NCBI RefSeq assembly: GCF_001424125.1
Contig: NZ_LMQI01000001.1
Location: 709,688-773,687, forward strand
Length of the DNA: 64,000 nt
Reading direction: 5' to 3'
DNA from: Cellulomonas sp. Leaf395
GTDB lineage: Bacteria > Actinomycetota > Actinomycetes > Actinomycetales > Cellulomonadaceae
Shown: in pieces, positions 53,538 to 60,780 of the stretch
Numbering within the stretch: position 1 is the stretch's first letter
Layout of the letters: each line of letters opens with the position of its first letter
The notes under the pieces: generated by a model
What the model was told of the DNA's origin: nothing
Databases searched by the model: none
Seen by the model: only the letters and a program-made list of their open reading frames with translations
Translations under genes and position numbers: made by a program

Positions 53538-53591
53538 ACGCTGGTGATGACTATCGTGGCGAACCGCTGACCACGTCAAGGGGAGGTGCTC

Positions 53592-54074
53592 GTGCCGGAC
53601 CAGTTGCTGCAGTGGGTCGAGCTCGGGAGCGAGCCGGGGGTCGCCCCGGGAGCGCTCGAGCGCGTGCGGGCGCTCCTGAACACCGACGACCGGTTCCACG
53701 GCACCGACGACCTGGCCGGTGGACCCGTCGGCCTCGTGTCGCTCCGCGACGCCCTGCGGCGGTACCTGACGTCCGGCGACGCGGCCGGTCTCGACGCGCT
53801 CGCGGCCACCCATCCGCTCGTCGTCACGTTCGGTGCCGGCACGGCCACGCTGGCACCGGCGGGGGCAGACACCGTCGTCACCGGGCTGCTCGCCGAGGTT
53901 CACCGGGCTCACGCGGACGGCGAGTGGGCACGCCTCAAGGCATGCGCGAACCCCGACTGCCAGTGGGTGTACTACGACGGTTCACGAAACCGCTCAGGGC
54001 GGTGGTGCTCGATGAACGAGTGCGGCGACGTGATGAAGGCCCGCGCCTACCGGCGGCGAGCCCGTCAGGTCTGA
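53592..54074 (+). CDS. CGNR zinc-finger transcriptional regulator
   Basis: A 160-residue regulator of the CGNR/ABATE type. The N-terminal helical stress-response-like domain (residues 1-115) is followed by a C-terminal zinc finger: CANPDCQWVYYD, then RSGRWCSMNECGDVMKARAY, four Cys with the C-G-D variant of the CGNR motif and a basic DNA-contact helix (RRRARQV). GTG 53592 has GGGAGG 5 nt upstream; an earlier GTG lies inside that site. It is divergent from hemerythrin paralogue 2. Its 3' end overlaps the convergent GNAT gene by 10 bp. Confidence 0.88.
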   Translation: MPDQLLQWVELGSEPGVAPGALERVRALLNTDDRFHGTDDLAGGPVGLVSLRDALRRYLTSGDAAGLDALAATHPLVVTFGAGTATLAPAGADTVVTGLLAEVHRAHADGEWARLKACANPDCQWVYYDGSRNRSGRWCSMNECGDVMKARAYRRRARQV

Positions 54075-54613
54075 GGCATGACGAGCGCGTACATCTCCAT
54101 GTCCCGACGCTCGTCTCCGACCTTCTCCCACGATCGCAGGAGCCCTTCGCGCACGAACCCAGCGCTCGTCGCCGTGCGGGCGGACGCCACGTTCCAGGGC
54201 TCGACGTGGAGCTCGAGCCGTTGGATGCCGGGCACGGTGACCGCCCACCGCACCAGGGTCTGCACCGCATCCCCGGCCAGCCCACGTCCGCGGCGTGAGG
54301 CGGCGATCCAGTACCCCACGGTCGCGCGGCCGAGGTCGAGGTCGCGCAGCCCGAGGTAGGCGTGACCCACGGCCAGGTCCGTCGTGCGGTCCGCGACGGC
54401 GAACGCGTAGCCGGCGCCCGTCCTGAGGCGGTCGGCCTGCCGTGCGAGGTACTCGAGACAGGCGTCGTCGTCGCCGTGCGCCGGCACCGACGTGATGAGG
54501 GGGATCAGCGGGTCGGTCGTCGCCTCACGGACCAGCGGGAGGTCGGCGGGAGAGAAGGCGCGCAGTCGGACCGCATCGCCGAGGAGGGTCGGAAGGACCA
54601 GCGGGAGGCTCAT
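54065..54613 (-). CDS. GNAT family N-acetyltransferase (RimJ/RimL type)
   Basis: A 182-residue acetyltransferase of the Acetyltransf_3 group. It opens LGDAVRLRAFSPADLPLVRE; the acetyl-CoA pyrophosphate loop is ASRRGRGLAGDAV (near residue 105), followed by LELHVEPWNVASARTATSAGF and the closing LRSWEKVGDERRDMEMYALV. The acceptor may be a protein N-terminus or an antibiotic; it is unknown. The ATG overlaps the stop of the nitroreductase-like gene (ATGA), so both are translated from one message. Confidence 0.88.
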   Translation of the reverse strand: MSLPLVLPTLLGDAVRLRAFSPADLPLVREATTDPLIPLITSVPAHGDDDACLEYLARQADRLRTGAGYAFAVADRTTDLAVGHAYLGLRDLDLGRATVGYWIAASRRGRGLAGDAVQTLVRWAVTVPGIQRLELHVEPWNVASARTATSAGFVREGLLRSWEKVGDERRDMEMYALVMPQT

Positions 54614-55074
54614 GCGGGAGCCAGCCGGAACACGCGCAGCTCGCGGTCGGTGCGGTCGGCGTAGTCGGTGTACCCCGGCCACACCTCGAGCAGCGCGGGC
54701 AGCAGGCGGGTGCGCTCGTCCGCGGCGGCGAGCGTCGCGACGACACGGGTGCGGACTCCCGCGATCGTGACGGTCGCGTGGGGGTCCGCCAGGAGGTTGC
54801 CCGACCACGCGGGGTGGTGTTCCTGCCCCCAGTTGGAGCCGATGAGCACCCAGCCGTCGCCGTCGACGGCGTACAGGAGGACGGCCTCGCGGGGTTGGCC
54901 GGACGTCCGGCCGGTCGTCGTGAGGATGAGGTGGGGGAGCGTCGGCCTGCCGAGGACGCTCAGCCGACCGCGGCTCGCCTTGTGCAGCCGTCGGTCGATC
55001 CCGGAGGTCGCGCGGCCGATCCGGGCGAACCAGGGGGTGCGCCCGACCCGGCGGACGATCGCGGTGAAGCCCAT
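54610..55074 (-). CDS. Deazaflavin-dependent nitroreductase family protein (Ddn/DUF385-like)
   Basis: A 154-residue split-barrel flavin/deazaflavin reductase-like protein. Typical features are HLILTTTGRTSGQPREAVL, then VLIGSNWGQEHHPAWSGNL, LLADPHATVTIAG and the final TDRELRVFRLAP. This family uses cofactor F420 in mycobacteria and includes the nitroimidazole-activating enzyme Ddn. It is cytosolic with a short amphipathic N-terminus. A GACACT -10-like box 6 nt before the ATG overlaps a perfect 15-bp palindrome (55084-55098). It forms an operon with the GNAT gene. Confidence 0.9.
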   Translation of the reverse strand: MGFTAIVRRVGRTPWFARIGRATSGIDRRLHKASRGRLSVLGRPTLPHLILTTTGRTSGQPREAVLLYAVDGDGWVLIGSNWGQEHHPAWSGNLLADPHATVTIAGVRTRVVATLAAADERTRLLPALLEVWPGYTDYADRTDRELRVFRLAPA

Positions 55075-55438
55075 CGGACCAGTGTCTCCGACGGAGACGG
55101 CCTCCGCGGAAGACGTGCAGGTGGGACGGCACGTCCCCCGCCCGAGGGGCGTTGCGATCGCACGACATCGTCGGAGGGTGTCTGATGGAGTTGTCCGTGG
55201 TGTGCCCCCGGGAAATGCGCCAGAAACATCGGGTGCGCCACAACAGCAGGTTTCAGATGGTGAGACGTACCCGACAGTATCGATCGCGTAACAATCGCGT
55301 TGCGCTCTGCGAACTGTCCGATTTGTCCACTATTCGCTTGACTACCGTGTCGCCACACCCCGGCGGACCTCTGGACCGCGTGCTGGTCGGTACTCCCGGC
55401 TCGCACCACAGAGCCCACCACCCTTCTCGGGAGGAACA
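55075..55438. other. Divergent regulatory region between ddn-like and the peptide importer
   Basis: A 364-bp region without a supported gene. On the left it holds two perfect short dyads, GTCTCCG-A-CGGAGAC (55084-55098) and GGGACG-GCA-CGTCCC (55123-55137). The middle (55190-55345) is less GC-rich than the surroundings and should contain the importer promoter; I could not fix its boxes. An open frame across it (from 55152) has no family resemblance and ends within the next gene, so it is not called. Confidence 0.45.
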
Positions 55439-57280
55439 TTGAGGATCACACGCAAGGCCGCGTTCGCAGCGGTCGCCGCGACGAGCGTTCTCGCCCTCGC
55501 GGCCTGCTCCAGCGGCGGCGGCGGCAGCGACGACGAGACCGACGACGCGGGCATCAACACCGAGACGTCGATCAACATCGCCTGGAACCAGCCGTTCTAC
55601 TCGGCCAACGGAAACAGCACGACGGGTAACGCCACGGCGAACAACGTCATCCTGTACCTCGCGAACTCGGGCTTCTGGTACTACGACGCGGACCTCAACC
55701 TGGTCCAGGACGAGTCGTTCGGCACCTACGAGAAGGTCTCCGACGACCCGCTGCAGGTCAAGTACACGTACGCCGACACCGCGAAGTGGTCAGACGGCAC
55801 GCCCGCCGGTCCCGCCGACCTGCTCCTCGAGTGGGCCGCGCAGAGCGGCAAGTTCAACAACGTCGAGGCGGAGTACGACGAAGAAGGCAACATCACGAAC
55901 CAGGACGCCCTGGACGCCGGTGTCTACTTCGACGCAGCCTCGCCCGCGATGGCACTCGTCGAGGAGACGCCCGAGATCGACGGCAACTCCATCACGCTGA
56001 CCTACACCAAGCCGTTCGCGGACTGGTCGACGGCCATCCAGTCGAACCTGCCTGCGCACATCGTCGCGCAGCGCGCCCTCGGCATCGAGGACGCGGAGGA
56101 GGCGACCGACGCGCTCATCGCGGCCATCCAGGACGAGAACGTCGAGGACCTCTCGCCGATCGCCAAGTCGTGGAGCACCGACTGGAACTTCGCGTCGATG
56201 CCGTCCGACGAGGACCTCCTCGTCACGAGCGGCGCGTACCAGATCACGGAGTTCGAGCAGGACCAGTTCATCACCCTGACTGCCAGCGAGTCCTACGAGG
56301 GCGACCACAAGCCGGTCTTCAACAAGGTCACGGTCCGCTACAACGGCGACCCGATGGGCCAGGTCCAGGCACTGCAGAACGGTGAGGTCGACCTCATCAA
56401 CCCGCAGGCCACGGCCGACGTCAAGACCGCCGTCGAGGCGATCGAGGGCCTCGAGGTCGAGTCCGGCCCCGAGGGCACGTACGAGCACGTCGACCTGCAG
56501 TTCGCCAACGGTGGTCCGTTCGACCCGGCGACCTACGGCGGCGACGCGGAGAAGGCCAAGAAGGTGCGCCAGGCGTTCCTCAAGACCATTCCCCGTGAGC
56601 AGATCATGGAGAACCTGATCAAGCCTCTCGACGAGACGGCGGAGCTCCGCAACTCCTACACGCAGGTCGCGGGCTCGCCGATGTACGACCCCATCGTCGA
56701 GGCCAACGGTCAGGCTGAGGCGTACGCGCTGGACATCCCCGGCGCCACCGCTCTGCTCGCCGAGGCCGGTGTGCCGGCCGTCTCGGTCCGCCTGCTCTTC
56801 GACCCGGAGAACACGCGCCGTCAGAACGAGTACGAGCTCATCAAGGCGTCGGCCGCCCAGGCCGGCTTCGACGTCGTGCCCTACCAGGTCCAGACCGACT
56901 GGGGCACGGACCTCTCGAACGCGACGAGCTTCTACGACGCAGCGCTCTTCGGCTGGCAGTCGACCTCCACCGCCGTCACCGAGTCGGACGCGAACTACCG
57001 CACGGGTGGAGGGAACAACTTCTACGGGTACTCCAACGCCACGGTGGATGGGCTCTTCGACGAGCTCCAGGTGGCCACGGAGCAGGAGGACCAGGAGCCT
57101 CTCCTGGCCCAGATCGAGACCGAGCTCGTGAACGACGCGTTCGGTGTGACGATCTTCCAGTTCCCCGGCGTCACCGCCTGGAACCCGGACAAGATCGGCA
57201 ACGTCTCGAAGCTGACGATCGCGCCGACGATCTTCTACGGCTTCTGGGAGTGGACCGCGGGCGAGGCTGCGGCCGAGTGA
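55439..57280 (+). CDS. Peptide ABC transporter substrate-binding lipoprotein (OppA/DppA family)
   Basis: A 613-residue cluster-C binding protein. The signal peptide ends in a lipobox (LALAACSSG, Cys 23), followed by a Gly/Asp-rich linker. Family features are [20 protein letters not shown], the GAYQITEFEQDQFITL segment and a final FWEWTAG. It has a TTG start with GGGAGGAAC just upstream. It is the first gene of the importer cluster; two hairpins after it probably keep its message level above that of the permeases. A second, related binding protein lies at 62802. The peptide or other ligand is unknown. Confidence 0.92.
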   Translation: MRITRKAAFAAVAATSVLALAACSSGGGGSDDETDDAGINTETSINIAWNQPFYSANGNSTTGNATANNVILYLANSGFWYYDADLNLVQDESFGTYEKVSDDPLQVKYTYADTAKWSDGTPAGPADLLLEWAAQSGKFNNVEAEYDEEGNITNQDALDAGVYFDAASPAMALVEETPEIDGNSITLTYTKPFADWSTAIQSNLPAHIVAQRALGIEDAEEATDALIAAIQDENVEDLSPIAKSWSTDWNFASMPSDEDLLVTSGAYQITEFEQDQFITLTASESYEGDHKPVFNKVTVRYNGDPMGQVQALQNGEVDLINPQATADVKTAVEAIEGLEVESGPEGTYEHVDLQFANGGPFDPATYGGDAEKAKKVRQAFLKTIPREQIMENLIKPLDETAELRNSYTQVAGSPMYDPIVEANGQAEAYALDIPGATALLAEAGVPAVSVRLLFDPENTRRQNEYELIKASAAQAGFDVVPYQVQTDWGTDLSNATSFYDAALFGWQSTSTAVTESDANYRTGGGNNFYGYSNATVDGLFDELQVATEQEDQEPLLAQIETELVNDAFGVTIFQFPGVTAWNPDKIGNVSKLTIAPTIFYGFWEWTAGEAAAE

Positions 57281-57285
57281 TCCAC

Positions 57286-57322
57286 GGTTCCTCCGCCGGG
57301 CACTGAGCCTGGCGGAGGAACC
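57286..57322 (+). terminator. Hairpin 1 after the binding-protein gene
   Basis: GGTTCCTCCGCC (57286-57297) pairs perfectly with 57311-57322 across a 13-nt loop, 6 bp after the stop codon. It is a terminator or mRNA-stabilising stem inside the importer operon. Confidence 0.65.
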
Positions 57323-57332
57323 TCCCGGTCAG

Positions 57333-57381
57333 ACGTCAGCGGGGCGCCGGGCACCACCAGGTCCCGGCGCCCCGCTGACGT
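57333..57381 (+). terminator. Hairpin 2 (19-bp perfect stem) after the binding-protein gene
   Basis: ACGTCAGCGGGGCGCCGGG (57333-57351) pairs perfectly over 19 bp with 57363-57381, loop 11 nt. It is the longest perfect stem I found in the window. No T-run is present. Confidence 0.7.
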
Positions 57382-57471
57382 GCCTGTGGTCGTTCGACCC
57401 CGGACCGCGGTCGCCCGAGGGATACGATCCCCCCGACCAGCGGTGCCCGATCCCAGCGAGGTAACCCACCC

Positions 57472-58992
57472 GTGCTGAACTTCCTCCTCCGCCGCATCCT
57501 GGCGGGTCTGGCCACCCTTTTCGTGGCCCTCTTCCTCATGTTCGTCCTGGTCGACGCCGCGATCGACCCGCTGCAGGACCTCCGCGAGAGCACAGCGCCG
57601 AACAAGCAGCAGCTCATCGACGCGCGCATCGAGATGCTCAACCTGGACACCAACGTCGTCGTCCGGTTCTTCATGTGGCTCGGCAACCTGTTCACCGGCG
57701 ACTTCGGTATCGCGTGGCGCTCGATGCAGCCCGTCAGGGACCTGCTCGCGCACGCCATCGGCTCGACCCTGCAGCTGGTCACCGCCGCGACCGTCCTGTC
57801 GCTGACCATCGGTGTCACCGTCGGCATCGTCAGCGCGCTGCGGCAGTACAGCGGCTTCGACTACGGGATCATCTTCCTGTCGTTCCTGCTCTACTCGCTG
57901 CCCTCCTTCTGGGTCGCCGTCCTGCTCAAGCAGTGGGCCGCGATCGGTTTCAACGACTTCCTCAAGGACCCGGTCATCGCCTGGTCGGTGATCGCGGGCA
58001 TCGCGGTGATCGCGGGCCTGTTCTGGTCGCTCGCCGTCGGCGGGAGCGCCGCACGCCGGTGGCAGGTCTTCGGGGTCGCCGCTGCGGCGACCTTCGCGAT
58101 GTTCGCCTACCTACAGCTCTCGGGCTGGTGGGAGCGTCCGCAGATCGGCCCCCTCCTGCTGCTGATCCTCGCCGGCGGCTCGGCGGTCGCCATCGCCGCG
58201 GTGTTCGCAGGCGTGCACAACCGTCGCGCCATGTGGACCGCGCTGACGACGGTCGGCGTGGGTCTTGCGCTGTACCTGCCGATGCAGGTCGTCTTCGACA
58301 CGATCGACGAGAACAACTGGATCATCTTCCTGCTCGCCCTGGTCGCCATGGGGGTCGGGTTCCTCATCGGCCGGCTCTACGGCGGGCCGGACTGGGGCAT
58401 CTCGGCACGCACCGGCGCCGCGGTGGCGTTCATCACCGGCGGGCTCATCTTCATCGACCAGGTCATGCAGGTGTGGCCGCCCTACTTCCGTGCTCTGAGC
58501 GGGCGGCCCATCCCCACGTTCGGTGACCGCACCCCGGGACTGGGCGGCAACTACTGGGTCGGCGTGCTCGACGCGTTCACCCACCTGCTGCTGCCGACGG
58601 CCACCCTCGTGCTCATCGCGTTCGCCGCGTACACGCGGTACTCGCGCTCCAGCATGCTCGAGGTGATGAACCAGGACTACATCCGGACGGCCCGGGCCAA
58701 GGGCCTGCCAGAGCGTGCGGTCGTGGTCCGCCACGGGTTCCGCAACACCCTGATCCCGCTCGCCACGATCGTGCCGATCGACATCATCACGCTCATCGGC
58801 GGTGCGGTCATCACCGAGGCGGTGTTCGCACGGCCCGGCATGGGCCAGCTGTTCGTCCGTTCGCTCAACGATGCCGAGATCGAGCCGGTGATGGGCTATC
58901 TCCTCATCACGGCGACGCTCGCCATCATCGCCAACATCGTCGCGGACATCATCTACGCGTCGGTCGACCCGAGAATCCGGTTGGACGCATGA
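57472..58992 (+). CDS. Peptide ABC transporter permease (DppB/OppB family, enlarged)
   Basis: A 506-residue permease, against about 310-340 for the family. The N-terminal LLRRILAGLATLFVALFLMF, the external Asp-rich loop and TLQLVTAATVLSLTIGV, then SFLLYSLPSFWVAVLLKQW, are DppB-like. Residues of about 165-330 form an extra block of hydrophobic segments absent from typical DppB. The C-terminal half (DYIRTARAKGLPERAVVVRH with the EAA loop, GAVITEAVFARPGMGQL) is normal again. The GTG start follows GAGGTAAC. It lies 191 bp after the binding-protein gene and overlaps the next permease gene by 4 bp. Confidence 0.9.
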   Translation: MLNFLLRRILAGLATLFVALFLMFVLVDAAIDPLQDLRESTAPNKQQLIDARIEMLNLDTNVVVRFFMWLGNLFTGDFGIAWRSMQPVRDLLAHAIGSTLQLVTAATVLSLTIGVTVGIVSALRQYSGFDYGIIFLSFLLYSLPSFWVAVLLKQWAAIGFNDFLKDPVIAWSVIAGIAVIAGLFWSLAVGGSAARRWQVFGVAAAATFAMFAYLQLSGWWERPQIGPLLLLILAGGSAVAIAAVFAGVHNRRAMWTALTTVGVGLALYLPMQVVFDTIDENNWIIFLLALVAMGVGFLIGRLYGGPDWGISARTGAAVAFITGGLIFIDQVMQVWPPYFRALSGRPIPTFGDRTPGLGGNYWVGVLDAFTHLLLPTATLVLIAFAAYTRYSRSSMLEVMNQDYIRTARAKGLPERAVVVRHGFRNTLIPLATIVPIDIITLIGGAVITEAVFARPGMGQLFVRSLNDAEIEPVMGYLLITATLAIIANIVADIIYASVDPRIRLDA

Positions 58993-60065
58993 GCACCTCC
59001 ACGAACCCCGAGACCCCCTCGTCGGGCGACACCGTCGAGAACGCGATCGAGCTGCAGGACGTCGTCGGTCTGTCCCAGGGGCAGATCGTGCGCCGACGCT
59101 TCTTCCGGCACAAGGGAGCGCTCGTCGGCCTCGCCGCGCTGGGCGGGACGATCCTGCTCGCCGTCACCTCTGTCGGCGTCGGCCCCATCCCCGGCTGGTG
59201 GATGTGGACCGGCTACGAGACCGGCAACCCGATGTCGAACGCCGGCGGTGCGCCGACGATGACTGTGGTCCCCCCGGCGCTCGGCATCCACCCGTTCGGC
59301 CAGGACGAGCTCGGGCGTGACATCTTCGCTCGGGTCATGCACGGCACGCAGACGTCGCTCAAGGTCATGTTCATCATCGGCATCGTGGCCTGCGTGCTCG
59401 GCGTCCTCGTGGGAGCCGTCGCCGGGTACTACCGCGGTGGCCGCGACACCGCCCTGATGCGGTTCACCGACCTGGTCATCACCGTGCCGACGATCGTAGT
59501 CGGCGCCGTGATCGGCAAGATGGCGGGCGGTATCAGCAGCAACTTCTTCGCGGTCGCGCTAGGCCTCATCCTGTGGACCACGCTGTCCCGGCTGGTCCGC
59601 GGAGAGTTCCTCGCCCTGCGCGAACGGGAGTTCGTCGACGCAGCTCGCGTTGCCGGTGCCAGCGGTGGCCGGATCATCTTCAAGCACATCCTGCCCAACG
59701 CGATCGGCACGATCATCGTCAGCACCACGCTGCTGATGAGCTCCGCGATCCTGCTGGAGACGGCGCTCTCGTACCTCGGCTTCGGCATCCAGGCGCCGGA
59801 GATCTCTCTGGGTCAGATGATCCAGACGTACCAGCAGGCGTTCTCCACGCGCCCCTGGCTGTTCTGGTGGCCCGGCATCTTCATCGTGCTCATCGCGCTG
59901 AGCGTCAACTTCATCGGTGATGGTCTGCGGGACGCGTTCGACCCCCGCCAGAAGCGGATCCCGTCCGAGCGCAAGATGGCCAAGGCCATGGAGGCGGACG
60001 CCTCCGCGCAGCGCGCACTGAACTCGAACCTGCCGCCCTCGTCCGGCAAGCTGGCTGGGCTGTGA
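58989..60065 (+). CDS. Peptide ABC transporter permease (DppC/OppC family)
   Basis: A 358-residue permease with the OppC N-terminal segment (IVRRRFFRHKGALVGLAALG) and five or six hydrophobic segments. It has HPFGQDELGRDIFARVMHG, which is diagnostic for the family, and the EAA loop FVDAARVAGASGGRIIFKHI. The loop after TM1 is somewhat extended. The ATG overlaps the DppB-like stop (ATGA). It pairs with the enlarged DppB-like subunit. The expected downstream ATPase gene is separated by a gene on the other strand. Confidence 0.93.
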   Translation: MSTSTNPETPSSGDTVENAIELQDVVGLSQGQIVRRRFFRHKGALVGLAALGGTILLAVTSVGVGPIPGWWMWTGYETGNPMSNAGGAPTMTVVPPALGIHPFGQDELGRDIFARVMHGTQTSLKVMFIIGIVACVLGVLVGAVAGYYRGGRDTALMRFTDLVITVPTIVVGAVIGKMAGGISSNFFAVALGLILWTTLSRLVRGEFLALREREFVDAARVAGASGGRIIFKHILPNAIGTIIVSTTLLMSSAILLETALSYLGFGIQAPEISLGQMIQTYQQAFSTRPWLFWWPGIFIVLIALSVNFIGDGLRDAFDPRQKRIPSERKMAKAMEADASAQRALNSNLPPSSGKLAGL

Positions 60066-60088
60066 CCGTGCCCACCCGCGCGTGCGGC

Positions 60089-60700
60089 TCAGGCGGTGGC
60101 CAGCACGGCCACCGACGTGCCGACGAGCACCAGGAGCGCCGCGATCGTCGCGACGTGCCAGTGGCGCTCGGGGCGGATGCCGGCTGCGGTGCGGGCCCGC
60201 TCCGCGTCGCGCAGGAAGCCCGCGTCGGCCAGGGCCCGGTGGCGGTCGCCGATCGCTGCGGCGACGTCCTCGGCCGTGGCGTGCAGCCTGGCGTCCTTCG
60301 TGGACGTGGGGACCACGTCGTCGTCGGAGGTTCCGGTGGAGCGGCGCATGCGGGACGCTGTGCCGCTCGACCGGGGCGCCGCCCAGGCGGTCACGTCGCC
60401 GTCGGTGGTGTGCAGCACCAGGGACCACTGGACGGTCAGTCCTCGGTAGGTGGGCCAGGGCACCTGGGTGCTGCGCAGCGGATTGCGGACCAGCACGCCG
60501 CCGTCGCTCACGACGACAGCCGGACGCCAGAACAGCGCCCACACGCCCAGCACGACCGCGCCGGCCAGCGGCAGCGCGCGGACGACCTCATCGAGGCCGT
60601 CCTGCACACCCACGGCGACCACCGCCCCGAGGGCGACGACGCCCGCGGCGACCGTCAGCGCACGGCCGTAGCTCGACGAGAACTCCAGAGTGGGACGCAC
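60089..60700 (-). CDS. PH-domain membrane protein, antisense within the importer cluster
   Basis: A 203-residue protein. Two transmembrane helices (about residues 12-30 and 40-57) are followed by a bacterial PH-like (bPH_6) domain: PAVVVSDGGVLVRNPLRSTQ, VPWPTYRGLTVQWSLVL and TTDGDVTAWAAPRSS. A variable charged stretch and a C-terminal helix (ATIAALLVLVGTSVAVLATA) close it. This is the common actinobacterial PH-domain layout with unknown function. The GTG start at 60700 is the best available; no strong Shine-Dalgarno is seen. It lies on the opposite strand between the DppC-like and ATPase genes. Confidence 0.82.
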   Translation of the reverse strand: MRPTLEFSSSYGRALTVAAGVVALGAVVAVGVQDGLDEVVRALPLAGAVVLGVWALFWRPAVVVSDGGVLVRNPLRSTQVPWPTYRGLTVQWSLVLHTTDGDVTAWAAPRSSGTASRMRRSTGTSDDDVVPTSTKDARLHATAEDVAAAIGDRHRALADAGFLRDAERARTAAGIRPERHWHVATIAALLVLVGTSVAVLATA

Positions 60701-60780
60701 ATGCCCATGCTCGCAGAACCGCAGGTGGCGACCATCCTGACCGGATACGCCCACCGTGCGCAGGAAGGATCCTGATCCCC

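Noticed and set aside
55152..55442. A 96-codon frame upstream of the peptide-binding protein gene
   Set aside because: There is no Shine-Dalgarno, no family, and it overlaps the start of the real gene. The region is better read as promoter DNA.
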